Below are positions 15,785 to 23,670 of a stretch of DNA of 25,413 bases, in pieces; position 1 is the stretch's first letter; each line of letters starts with the position of its first letter. The position numbers were made by a program, and so were the translations under genes. This DNA is from an uncultured Fretibacterium sp. (lineage in GTDB: Bacteria > Synergistota > Synergistia > Synergistales > Aminobacteriaceae). The notes beneath the pieces are model-generated. The model saw only the letters and a list, made by a program, of their open reading frames with translations. It searched no databases and was not told where the DNA came from. The DNA lies in contig NZ_CALHIQ010000155.1 in assembly GCF_938030725.1 (NCBI RefSeq), positions 1 to 25,413 on the forward strand. The letters are read 5' to 3'.

Positions 15785-17035
15785 CTATAGCAGGTGGAGC
15801 AGGTGCCCCATGCGGTGCTCCTTCGTCTTCATGTACCTCTCGTTGTACGGATTCGGCTCGATGACGATGGGGACGCGGTCCACGATCTCAAGCCCGTATC
15901 CCTCCAGCCCGACCACCTTCTTGGGGTTGTTCGTCATCAGGCGGATGCGCTTCAGCCCCAGGTCCATCAGGATCTGAGCCCCCGTCCCGTACTCGCGCAG
16001 GTCGGGCGGAAAGCCCAGGGCGACGTTCGCCTCCACGGTGTCCATGCCCGCGTCCTGAAGCTCGTACGCCTTGAGCTTGTTGAGGAGTCCGATGCCGCGC
16101 CCCTCCTGGCGCATGTAGAGCAGCACGCCCCGCCCTTCCCTCTCGATCATCGAGAGCGCCGCGTGGAGCTGAGGCCCGCAGTCGCAGCGCAGGGACCCCA
16201 AGACGTCCCCCGTAAAGCACTCGCTGTGCACCCTGACGAGGACGGGCTCGCCACCCGCGACGTCCCCCATGGTCACGGCCAAGTGGGTGTGGGCGTCGTC
16301 GTCCTGCAGTTTGCTGCGGTATGCGTGGACGCGAAACGTGCCGTACTCCGTCGGTAGGTTGACCTCCACCCTCCGCTCCACCAGTTTCTCCCGGCGGCAG
16401 CGCCACGCGATCAAGTCCTTGAGGACGATGAACGTCAGACGATGCTGATCGGCCAGGGCCAGCAGGTCCGGAAGCTGGGCGATGGCACCGTCCTCGTTCA
16501 TCACGTCGCAGGAGAGCCCCGCGGGCGGCAGCCCCGCCAGGCGCGCCAGGTCCACGGACACCTCAGCGTGGGACGCCCGTACGAGGACGCCTCCATCGCG
16601 CGCCTCCAGAGGAAAGAGGTGTCCTGGTCGCACGAAGTCCTCCGCATGGGCCTCCGGGGACGCTACCAGGCGCGCAGTCAGGGCCCGGTCCGCTGCGGAA
16701 ACGCCGGTGAGCACCCCCTCGCGGGCGTCCACCGGCACGAGGAAGGAGTCCGCCCTGCCGCTGCCCTGCTGCGGGGCTGCGACGGGAGTCAGCTGAAGCC
16801 TGCGGGCCACCTCGCCGGCGACGGGAAGGCAGATCAGTCCCCGCGCGTACCGCATCATAAAGTTCACGTTCTCCGCCGTCGTGCAGGAGGCCGCCCCCAC
16901 GAGGTAGCCCTTGTCCTCCGGCCCCGCGTCGTCGGCCACGAGGACCAGGTCGCCTCTGCGGATTGCCTCGATCGCCGCCTCGACCTTGTCGAACAGGGGC
17001 CGTTCGTCCTTCACCGCACCCTTTTCAATAGCCAA
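15785..17035 (-). CDS. ribBA: RibBA: GTP cyclohydrolase II fused to a degenerate DHBP synthase domain
   Basis: A 416-residue fusion. The C-terminal GTP cyclohydrolase II half looks active: zinc cysteines are C273, C284 and C286 (SECFTGDVLGSLRCDCG), followed by MRQEGRGIGL at 308-317. The N-terminal RibB half (about 15-212) keeps its general fold signals, RPGH with H139, H156, E158 and E40. However, the catalytic loop that is DDEDRENEGD in E. coli reads DDAGPEDKGY at 35-44, so Arg37, Glu40 and Asp42 (E. coli numbers) become Pro, Lys and Tyr; Glu174 becomes Asp177 and Thr154 becomes Ala157. The reading frame is intact. The start is TTG at 17035, overlapping ribE by 11 bases. I infer that RibB activity is lost or strongly altered. 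Confidence 0.92.
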   Translation of the reverse strand: MAIEKGAVKDERPLFDKVEAAIEAIRRGDLVLVADDAGPEDKGYLVGAASCTTAENVNFMMRYARGLICLPVAGEVARRLQLTPVAAPQQGSGRADSFLVPVDAREGVLTGVSAADRALTARLVASPEAHAEDFVRPGHLFPLEARDGGVLVRASHAEVSVDLARLAGLPPAGLSCDVMNEDGAIAQLPDLLALADQHRLTFIVLKDLIAWRCRREKLVERRVEVNLPTEYGTFRVHAYRSKLQDDDAHTHLAVTMGDVAGGEPVLVRVHSECFTGDVLGSLRCDCGPQLHAALSMIEREGRGVLLYMRQEGRGIGLLNKLKAYELQDAGMDTVEANVALGFPPDLREYGTGAQILMDLGLKRIRLMTNNPKKVVGLEGYGLEIVDRVPIVIEPNPYNERYMKTKEHRMGHLLHLL

Positions 17036-17663
17036 GTCCCCTCAGCTCCTCCATTGTGAGCCCTTTTCCGCCCAGCGAACCCCTCAGCAGGCGCTCCGTA
17101 TATTTACCCAGTATATCCGTTTCGAGGTTGACGACGCTTCCCACCCTGGCTGCCCCCAACGTGCAGGACCTGAGCGTCGTGGGGATCAACCCCACCGAGA
17201 ACTCCGTTTCCAGCGCGTCGATCACCGTCAGGCTGACGCCGTCGAGGGCCACGGAGCCCTTGGGCACGATGCCGCGCAAGAGCTCTCGATCGGCTCGAAA
17301 GACGGCCCTTCGGGCCTCGCCCTCCCCGGTCACCTCGCGCAGGACCGCCGTGCCGTCCACGTGCCCCAGCACCAGGTGTCCGTCCAGGCGGTCCCCCAGC
17401 CTCATGGCGCGCTCCAGGTTGACCTCCGTCCCTGGCCGCAGGGCCCGAAACCACGTGCGCTCTGCCGTTTCCGGCATCATCTCCACGTCAAAGGCATCGC
17501 CCCGCAGCGCCGTGACGGAGAGGCACGCGCCGCTGACCGCTACGGACTGCCCCAGGGTCAGCTGAGGGGCGATCTTCGGGCACTCGATCGAGAGGGTGTA
17601 GGCCCTCCCCCCTCTGGCGAACGCCCGAACCCTCCCCACGGCCTCTACAAGTCCGGTGAACAT
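17025..17663 (-). CDS. ribE: Riboflavin synthase, alpha subunit
   Basis: Dismutates two lumazine molecules to riboflavin and the ribitylaminouracil returned to RibH. The 212 residues hold two lumazine-binding barrels: the first begins MFTGLVEAVG and contains SVAVSGACLSVT, and the second begins near GHLVLGHVDGT (about residue 95) and contains SVALDGVSLTV. MFTGLVE is the diagnostic start. It overlaps ribD by 19 bases and ribBA by 11, so translation is probably coupled. The last residues form the usual helix for trimer contacts. No unusual substitutions were noticed. Confidence 0.95.
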   Translation of the reverse strand: MFTGLVEAVGRVRAFARGGRAYTLSIECPKIAPQLTLGQSVAVSGACLSVTALRGDAFDVEMMPETAERTWFRALRPGTEVNLERAMRLGDRLDGHLVLGHVDGTAVLREVTGEGEARRAVFRADRELLRGIVPKGSVALDGVSLTVIDALETEFSVGLIPTTLRSCTLGAARVGSVVNLETDILGKYTERLLRGSLGGKGLTMEELRGLGY

Positions 17664-18760
17664 GAAAAACGCCCCTCCAGCAGGAGGTTGTCCCCCACGG
17701 GCCGCGACGTGACGTCCCTCAGGTTGAGGGAGTCAGCGACGGAGGCCGGCGAGAACCCCTCCCCCATCCCGATCCCCTCGCCCAGGACCCTGGGCGCCAC
17801 GAACAGCGAGAGGGAGTCCGCAAGATGCCGTTCCATCAGGGCGGTCAGCACGCGCGGTCCTCCCTCCACCATCAGCATCAGCACGCCCTCCCGCGCCAGA
17901 AAGGAAAGAGCCGCCTCAAGGTCCACGCGGCCTCCGCGGGATGGCAGCGACACGACGCGCGCGCCAGCATCCTGCAGGGCCTGCGCCCTCTCCGCCTCCT
18001 GGGAGATCGTGAGGACCAGGCACCCGCCGCGAAGGACCTTGGCGCTCGTCGGGGTGCGCAGGTGCGAGTCCAGGATGACCCGAAGAGGGCTCTGGCCCTC
18101 CGTGTGCCGCACGGTCAGTTCGGGATCGTCCTTCAGGACCGTGCCCACCCCCACCAGGATCGCGTCGTGAGAGGCGCGCATCCGATGTGCCCATTGGCGG
18201 GCTCCAGGGCCCGTGATCCATCGGCTGTCGCCGTCCGTCAGCGCCATGCGTCCGTCGAGTCCGGACGCCGCCTTGAGGGTCACCCAGGGGCGACCGAGGG
18301 TCTGGACGCGGATGAACCCCCTGTTGAGCCAGCGCGCCTCCTTCTCGAGGCAGGGCGCGGTGACCTCCACCCCCGCCTTCCGCAACGCGGTCAGCCCCCC
18401 GGCGTTCACCTTGGGGTTGGGGTCCGTAGTGCCCGCCACCACGCGGGACACCCCCTCACGAATCAGCCTCTGGGCGCAGGGGGGCGTCCGGCCGAAGTGG
18501 CAGCACGGCTCAAGGGTCACGTAAACTTCGGCGCCGCGCGCCGTTTCGCCTCGCCCTTCGGCGTCCTTCAGGGCCGCAACCTCGGCGTGGTCCTCGCCGC
18601 ATCGGCGGTGCCATCCCTCTCCCAGGACGCGTCCATCGCGCACAAGGACGCACCCGACCATCGGGTTGGGGGAGGTTCGCCCCGTGCCGCGCAGGGCCAG
18701 GGACAGGGCCCGGCGCATATAGTATTCGTCTACCCTGCGATTGACAACGATCTCGTCCAT
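17645..18760 (-). CDS. ribD: Bifunctional diaminohydroxyphosphoribosylaminopyrimidine deaminase / 5-amino-6-(5-phosphoribosylamino)uracil reductase
   Basis: RibD performs the deamination and NADPH-dependent reduction after GTP cyclohydrolase II. From the ATG at 18760 it has 371 residues. The deaminase domain has HAE at 58-60 and PCCHFGRTPPC at 85-95, giving zinc ligands H58, C86 and C95. The reductase domain fills about 150-371 (KAASGLDGRMAL, then MVEGGPRVLTALM). The start is doubtful: GAGGAG directly touches this ATG without a spacer, while a TTG at 18775 adds five residues but has no ribosome binding site. It heads the rib string; a TATAAT lies about 65 bases upstream. Confidence 0.94.
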   Translation of the reverse strand: MDEIVVNRRVDEYYMRRALSLALRGTGRTSPNPMVGCVLVRDGRVLGEGWHRRCGEDHAEVAALKDAEGRGETARGAEVYVTLEPCCHFGRTPPCAQRLIREGVSRVVAGTTDPNPKVNAGGLTALRKAGVEVTAPCLEKEARWLNRGFIRVQTLGRPWVTLKAASGLDGRMALTDGDSRWITGPGARQWAHRMRASHDAILVGVGTVLKDDPELTVRHTEGQSPLRVILDSHLRTPTSAKVLRGGCLVLTISQEAERAQALQDAGARVVSLPSRGGRVDLEAALSFLAREGVLMLMVEGGPRVLTALMERHLADSLSLFVAPRVLGEGIGMGEGFSPASVADSLNLRDVTSRPVGDNLLLEGRFSCSPDL

Positions 18761-18823
18761 CTCCTCACAAGACAACCGAAGGAAAGCAGGCGTCCTTCGC
18801 CGCTCTTTTTCGGTTTGAGATAC

Positions 18824-18829
18824 ATTATA
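18824..18829 (-). promoter_or_regulatory. Candidate -10 element for the rib operon
   Basis: A perfect TATAAT (GGGTATAATGTATC) on the minus strand, about 65 bases ahead of ribD. The -35 position has GACGTC or a similar sequence, not TTGACA. The implied leader is about 55 bases, too short for an FMN riboswitch, and I see none of its conserved blocks. Confidence 0.48.
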
Positions 18830-18967
18830 CCCGATAAAAAAGAGAACGACGTCCGAGTTTTCCAGCCCCTCATGCCGTTGGATGGTGTATCATACTCCAA
18901 TGCGAACGCGCCGTCGCCTTTGCGGGACGAACCCTATTGGACAACGTTGACAACGTAAGGAGAAGTC

Positions 18968-19495
18968 ATGACGAAGAGAGAAGACGAAACGTGCCCTCAT
19001 CCCCCGCACACCGCCCTCCGCGCAGCGTTGAGAACCGGGATAGGCCTTGCGCTGTGTGCCGCCCTGTGCCTCCTCGGCCGGCCCCTCTGGGCGTCGGGGA
19101 GTGTGGAGCGGGCTCTCGCGCTGCTCGAAAAATTTGCTCCGGGCATGACCTACGAGCAGGCCTCCGCCCTGTTGGACGCAGCGGCGGAGGCCAACGTCGT
19201 GGGAGGCGACAAGAAGCTGCTGCGTCGTGCGTGGCTTCACGGCGAGTTTGGGGTCGAGATCTACTTTCTGGAGGAGCGGGCCTACCGCATCGACGTCCTC
19301 TCCTACTTCGCGCGGGAGCTGGACGTATCCAAAGCACTTGACGAGGTCCTGAGGCTGGGACAGAAACGGTACGGCAGCGCTCCGCGCTTTGACCCCAAGC
19401 TCAACGAGTACTACTGGATCGCGGGAGCCTACAGGCTCTCCTTCTGCAAGGCAGGACCCAGGGAGATGCGCCTCAGCCGGAGAGCGGCGCGCTGA
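18968..19495 (+). CDS. Small secreted protein of unknown function
   Basis: I do not recognise this family. The 175-residue product has an arginine-bearing N terminus, a hydrophobic stretch at about 23-38 and a likely signal cleavage after LWA near residue 42. The mature part is about 130 residues. GMTYEQASALL at about 59-69, a following tryptophan-containing strand, then FGVEIYFLEERAYRIDVL recalls the BamE/SmpA-like layout of a short helix followed by strands, but this is only a resemblance. AAGGAG stands five bases ahead of the ATG. It lies 38 bases before the secreted flavoprotein on the same strand, so the two may be co-expressed envelope proteins. One cysteine remains in the mature part, and there is no lipobox. 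Confidence 0.75.
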   Translation: MTKREDETCPHPPHTALRAALRTGIGLALCAALCLLGRPLWASGSVERALALLEKFAPGMTYEQASALLDAAAEANVVGGDKKLLRRAWLHGEFGVEIYFLEERAYRIDVLSYFARELDVSKALDEVLRLGQKRYGSAPRFDPKLNEYYWIAGAYRLSFCKAGPREMRLSRRAAR

Positions 19496-19533
19496 CCTTG
19501 CGGCATCGTAAGGGTTTAGGGAGGTTTTCTTTC

Positions 19534-21780
19534 GTGAGATCGGATCGGAAGTTCATGGGCATGTGGCATTCTTTCAGGGCCGCCGTGTGGCTTGCGGCCC
19601 TCGCCTTCGTCGGCACGGCCTTCGCAGCGGGCCCTGCGGATTCGACGTCGCGCGGGGCCCGCAGGGATTACGACGTGGTGGTGGCCGGCGGCGGCATGGG
19701 CGGCATTGCAGCCGCCATTCAGGCCGCACGGCTTGGGGCCTCGGTGCTCGTCGTGGAGCCGAGTGCGTGGATAGGCGGTCAGGCCATAGCGGCGGGCGTT
19801 TCCACGATGGACGACCTCAGCCGGACGCGCAGCGGGCTGTACCTTGAGTTCGTTTCGAAGCTGAAGGACTATTACGACTCCAGGGGAAAGGCTATGGGGA
19901 CCTGCTACTGGGACGCCAGGAGCCTGGCGTTCGAACCCCACGTCGGACACGACGTCCTGATGGAAATGGCGGACGCAGCGCGCGGCAATGGAAAGAACGT
20001 CCTGGACGTCCTCACGAACGCCTCCGTCACTGCCGTCAGGAAGGAGGGGAACACCGTCCGCGGCGTGGCCCTCGAGACGGCGCGAGGGCCACGGGACGTC
20101 GCCTGCAGGGTCCTCATCGACGCGACGGAGTACGGCGACCTCCTGCCGCTTGCGGGCCTGCCCTACCGCGTCGGGAACTCCGTCGCCCCCTTCGTGAACC
20201 CGGACGCCATGATTCAGGACATCACGTGGACCGCCGTCATCAAGAAGTACCCAGGGGGCGTTCCGGCGGAGCTGAGGCCCGTCGCCCCCCTGCCCGGCTA
20301 TGACCTGGCGCGGCGCAACTACGAGAGCTATGTCATCGCCGGAGGCGCGAACTTCAAGGGGACATACCCCGTCGTCCTGCCCGTCAACTTCGTTTCGCAC
20401 AACGCCTACCGCGGCCTCCCCGACTCCTCGACCCCCTGGACCTATGACGGCAACGCGGTGAACTGGCCCTACATCACCAAGTGCGGCGTCAACTGGGGCA
20501 ACGACTTTCCGGGAAAGTACGGATGGGAGGGAAGGCGCGGCCTGCCTGCCGCTTACCTCGAGGACCCCGCCCTGAGGGAGGAGGTCGAGCGCCAGGCGCT
20601 GATCAAGACGCTTCACTTCATCTACTACGTCCAGAACGAGCTGCAGGAGAACTGGTCCGTGGCCGACGACGAGTACTGGAACGACCCGCTGCCGCCGGCG
20701 GCGCGGGAGCTCCCGGCGGAGTGGCAGGAGGTCGTCCGCCGGATGCCGCCGATCCCCTACGTCCGCGAGTCGCGCCGTGCGGTGGGACAGCACACGCTGA
20801 CGTCGGCGGAGCTCCTGCAGAACTCCCTGAGCTATCGCGACGGTCAGACCAGCCACGAGTTCCCCAACGCGATCGCCATTGGCGGCTACATCCTGGACCT
20901 CCACGGCGCGGACACGGACTCCGACATGGAGTGGGAGCTTGGCGAGAGGGCTCTGTCGAGCGAGCTCAACCGTCCCCGAGGTCCCTTTCAGGTGCCCATG
21001 GACGTCCTCATTCCGTCGGACGTCGAGGGCTTCCTCGTCGCCGAGAAGAACCTGTCTATGTCCCGCCTCTCCGCCGGCGCCCTCCGGCTCCAGCCCATCT
21101 GCATGATGACGGGCCAGGCGGCGGGGGCCCTGGCCGCGCTCTCCACCAGGGAGGGCGTCAGGCTCCGCGACCTCCCCGCCTTCCACGTGCAGTGGGCGCT
21201 CCTGAACGCCGGGGTCGAGCTCTCCCTGTGCCGCTACTCCGACGTGCCGCCGGAGCACCCCTGCTACAGGAGCATCCAGATCTCCAACCTCTACGGGCTG
21301 ACGGAGCCGTCGGAGTACCCCCACGCCTCCTCTTACAACATCCAGGACCTGGACGATCCGGTCCTGGCCATGGCGCTCATCAAGGGGGACGACAAGGGAC
21401 TGTTCGGCACGGACGAGATGATCACGCGGAAGGAGATGGCCTCCATGATCGCGAGGGGGCTCGCCGCCTGCGGCGCGAAGCGCAGCGTCCCGGCCGCGCC
21501 GGAGGGGAAGCCCGACGCCTTCGTGACGCGGGGGGTCCTAGCCAGGGAGTTGTGCGCCGCCTTTGGATTTCAGGAAGCACCTCGGCCGCAGAAGGGACGG
21601 ACGGCGTTCCGGGCCTCGGAACACCCCAACGCCCCGGCCGTGAACGCCCTGGCCGCCCTGGGGGTGCTGGACATCTATCGGGGCGACGGGGAGTTTCGCT
21701 TCGGGCATCCCGTCACGCGCAGCGAGGCCATCGACGTGCTGGTGCGGGCCATGGCCGCGGCGGGACTGCCAGGAAAATAA
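19534..21780 (+). CDS. Secreted FAD-dependent oxidoreductase with C-terminal SLH repeats
   Basis: A 748-residue exported flavoprotein. A signal peptide covers about 1-32 (hydrophobic core 15-30, likely cut near AFA). The FAD-binding Rossmann motif GGGMGG is at 52-57, with the acidic end of strand two at E75 and GGQA at 81-84; the later QPICMMTGQAAGALAAL block is typical of the FAD_oxidored (PF12831-like) family. The last 150 residues contain two SLH-like stretches, one ending in ITRKEMASMIARGL and one with LGVLDIYRGDGEFRFGHPVTRSEA, suggesting cell-surface attachment. GTG at 19534 was chosen for AGGGAGG nine bases ahead; an upstream TTG at 19498 has no such site. Substrate and electron partner are unknown. 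Confidence 0.87.
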   Translation: MRSDRKFMGMWHSFRAAVWLAALAFVGTAFAAGPADSTSRGARRDYDVVVAGGGMGGIAAAIQAARLGASVLVVEPSAWIGGQAIAAGVSTMDDLSRTRSGLYLEFVSKLKDYYDSRGKAMGTCYWDARSLAFEPHVGHDVLMEMADAARGNGKNVLDVLTNASVTAVRKEGNTVRGVALETARGPRDVACRVLIDATEYGDLLPLAGLPYRVGNSVAPFVNPDAMIQDITWTAVIKKYPGGVPAELRPVAPLPGYDLARRNYESYVIAGGANFKGTYPVVLPVNFVSHNAYRGLPDSSTPWTYDGNAVNWPYITKCGVNWGNDFPGKYGWEGRRGLPAAYLEDPALREEVERQALIKTLHFIYYVQNELQENWSVADDEYWNDPLPPAARELPAEWQEVVRRMPPIPYVRESRRAVGQHTLTSAELLQNSLSYRDGQTSHEFPNAIAIGGYILDLHGADTDSDMEWELGERALSSELNRPRGPFQVPMDVLIPSDVEGFLVAEKNLSMSRLSAGALRLQPICMMTGQAAGALAALSTREGVRLRDLPAFHVQWALLNAGVELSLCRYSDVPPEHPCYRSIQISNLYGLTEPSEYPHASSYNIQDLDDPVLAMALIKGDDKGLFGTDEMITRKEMASMIARGLAACGAKRSVPAAPEGKPDAFVTRGVLARELCAAFGFQEAPRPQKGRTAFRASEHPNAPAVNALAALGVLDIYRGDGEFRFGHPVTRSEAIDVLVRAMAAAGLPGK

Positions 21781-21813
21781 GGCTCCTATTTTGTATTAGT
21801 AGGGATGAACTTG

Positions 21814-21838
21814 GGGCAGGGCTTCCCTGCCCTTTTTT
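21814..21838 (+). terminator. Rho-independent terminator after the flavoprotein gene
   Basis: GGGCAGGG and CCCTGCCC form an eight-base-pair stem with a three-base loop (21814-21832), followed directly by six T residues on the plus strand. The T tract meets the stop codon of the convergent dus gene. No T tract follows on the minus strand, so it acts in one direction. Confidence 0.9.
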
Positions 21839-22872
21839 CATTCCACGGCGGGGTCGCCGCCCTCCGTCCCCTTCCGAAAGACCGCAAGAATTTCTTCGAT
21901 GCTGCTGCTGCACCCGGCCTGGCGCCGCAGCTCCGCCGCCCCGCTGGTCCCCCGCAGCACCCCGCCCATCAGACGCTTAAGCAGGATCACTGCCTGCGCC
22001 TCGCCAGAGGTCCCCACCGCGCGCTCGCCGAGCCAGCGAAGGGCCGCCATCCTCCCCGTAGACGTCGTGTCCCGTGCCATCTCCGGAACCGCATACCCAA
22101 GCGCGTCGAGCGCCTCGGCGAAGAGCCACGGATTTCCCAGGGCACCCCGCGCCGCCATGACGAGGACGCACCCCATCTCGAGGTATTCGCGCACGTCGCG
22201 GGCCTCCTGCACGTCGCCGCTGGCGCTGATGAAGCCCGGAAAGCGACGGGCCGCCGCCGCGTGGACCGTGCGATCCGCGACCCCCTCATAACGCTGAGCG
22301 GCGGTTCGGCCGTGGATGCAGACGTTATCCGCTCCGGAATTCAGCAACCCCTCGATAAAGCGGACCGTCGCCTCGATCCCCGCCTCTCCGGCCTCGATTC
22401 GGCGTATCTTGACCCAGACGGGGAGCCCCAGCCCCTTCAGGCCGCGGACCATGGCGAAGGCCTCCGAGGGGTTCTTCAGGAGCGCAGCGCCCGCCCCGCG
22501 CTTCGTCACCTTCGGCATGGGACAGGCCATGTTGATCCCCAGGCCGGCGAAGGGAGGGTCGCCATTTTGACGGACGAGATTGAGTGCCGTTTCGGCGCCC
22601 CGGACCATCACGTCTGCGGCAGGCGCGAAGAGCTGCAGAATGACGGGGGCCTCGAACGGCGAGGTGTGAAGCATGGGCAGGGTCTTCCGGTTGCGTCGCA
22701 CCAATCCCGCGCAACTCACCATTTCGGTATGGGTCAGCGACGCCCCCAGGCGCGTGAAGAACTCCCGGATGGGAAGGCTGGTCACCCCCGCCAGCGGCGC
22801 AAGGCAGAGGGGGTTCTGCAGGAAGAGGCCCCCCGCAAGAATCGGCCCTCCCGCCACCTCGCAGGGCGCCAT
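21838..22872 (-). CDS. tRNA-dihydrouridine synthase (DusB-like)
   Basis: An FMN enzyme that reduces uridine to dihydrouridine in tRNA. The 344-residue protein shows LAPLAGVTSLPIR at 24-36, the catalytic cysteine C117 in GINMACPMPKVTKRGAGA, K155 (VWVKIRR), and HGRTAAQRYEGVAD at 187-200. Its length and motifs fit the DusB group best, though exact position specificity cannot be told. The ATG at 22872 overlaps the coaX stop by one base (TGATG); the much longer open frame upstream runs through coaX and is spurious. It ends against the terminator of the convergent flavoprotein gene. Confidence 0.92.
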   Translation of the reverse strand: MAPCEVAGGPILAGGLFLQNPLCLAPLAGVTSLPIREFFTRLGASLTHTEMVSCAGLVRRNRKTLPMLHTSPFEAPVILQLFAPAADVMVRGAETALNLVRQNGDPPFAGLGINMACPMPKVTKRGAGAALLKNPSEAFAMVRGLKGLGLPVWVKIRRIEAGEAGIEATVRFIEGLLNSGADNVCIHGRTAAQRYEGVADRTVHAAAARRFPGFISASGDVQEARDVREYLEMGCVLVMAARGALGNPWLFAEALDALGYAVPEMARDTTSTGRMAALRWLGERAVGTSGEAQAVILLKRLMGGVLRGTSGAAELRRQAGCSSSIEEILAVFRKGTEGGDPAVE

Positions 22873-23645
22873 CAGTCCGCCCCGCCCCTGACGCGGTCGT
22901 GAATGAGCCTGAGGCCGTCCAGGGTCAGCCAGGGGTCCACGTACTCTATCGTCTGCGACAGCTTCGCCATGACCTCCGCGTGCCCGCCGGTGGCGGCCAC
23001 CTTGACCTCGGTCCCCATCTCCGCGCGGATCATCCCCACGATGCGATCCGTCAACCCCGCGTTCCCGAACAGGATGCCCGACTGGATGGACTCGTTCGTG
23101 TTGCGCCCGATCACGGAACGGGGCAGGGCCAGGGCCACCTGGGGCAACTTCGCCGCCTTTGCGAACAGGGCGGAGATGCCGGACTGAAGGCCCGGCGCGA
23201 TCGCGCCGCCGAGGTAGGCGCCGTCCGGCGCGATGACGTCGAAGGTGATCGCCGTGCCGTAGTCTGCGACGATGAGGGGCGCGCCGTACTTGCTGCGCCC
23301 TCCGACGGCGTTCACGATGCGGTCGGCCCCGACCTCCCGCGGGGCGTCGTAGCGGACCTCCATGCCTGTGTCCGTGGAGGCGTCCACCCTCAGGGGCTCG
23401 ACACGGAAGAAGTTGTGCATGGCCTCGGCCAGCGGGGCGTCCAGCGTGGGGACCACGCTGCAGAACACGGCCCCGTCGATCCTCGTCGAGGCGATGTCCT
23501 TCGTCCCCAAAAGCGTCAGGATGTAGACGCCCCACTCGTCCGACGTGTGGAGGATGGACGAAAGGCGCCAATGCGCCACGAGTTGTTCACGATCAAAGAC
23601 GCCAACGACCGTCGTGGTGTTCCCGACGTCCATGACGAGCAGCAT
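22872..23645 (-). CDS. coaX: Type III pantothenate kinase
   Basis: CoaX phosphorylates pantothenate, the first step to coenzyme A, with an ASKHA-fold active site and monovalent cation dependence. The 257-residue product has MDVGNTTT at 5-12 (D6, phosphate loop), GADRIVNAVGG at 105-115 with D108, and ADYGTAITFD at 127-136 with D128. I start at ATG 23645, six bases past GGAGGTG; a start at 23672 would add nine residues outside the family pattern. It is coupled to dus by a one-base overlap. A possible terminator stands between it and comEC. Confidence 0.95.
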   Translation of the reverse strand: MLLVMDVGNTTTVVGVFDREQLVAHWRLSSILHTSDEWGVYILTLLGTKDIASTRIDGAVFCSVVPTLDAPLAEAMHNFFRVEPLRVDASTDTGMEVRYDAPREVGADRIVNAVGGRSKYGAPLIVADYGTAITFDVIAPDGAYLGGAIAPGLQSGISALFAKAAKLPQVALALPRSVIGRNTNESIQSGILFGNAGLTDRIVGMIRAEMGTEVKVAATGGHAEVMAKLSQTIEYVDPWLTLDGLRLIHDRVRGGAD

Positions 23646-23670
23646 GAAAGCACCTCCAAGGCAACGTACC

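Noticed and set aside
18761..18967. FMN riboswitch ahead of ribD
   Set aside because: Sought because rib operons often have one. The space between the -10 element and ribD is about 55 bases, and none of the conserved RFN blocks is visible on the minus strand. A covariance search would settle it.
19516..21324. Open frame of 602 codons on the minus strand
   Set aside because: Antisense shadow of the FAD oxidoreductase gene, with no family motifs and composition typical of such shadows.
21814..21840. Bidirectional terminator shared with the dus gene
   Set aside because: The stem is symmetrical, but T residues follow only on the plus strand, so I call it for the flavoprotein gene alone.
21838..23571. 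577-codon frame joining upstream sequence to the dus gene
   Set aside because: The first part runs out of frame through coaX and is Arg/Gly-rich nonsense. The real dus gene begins at 22872, where a TGATG junction with coaX is seen.
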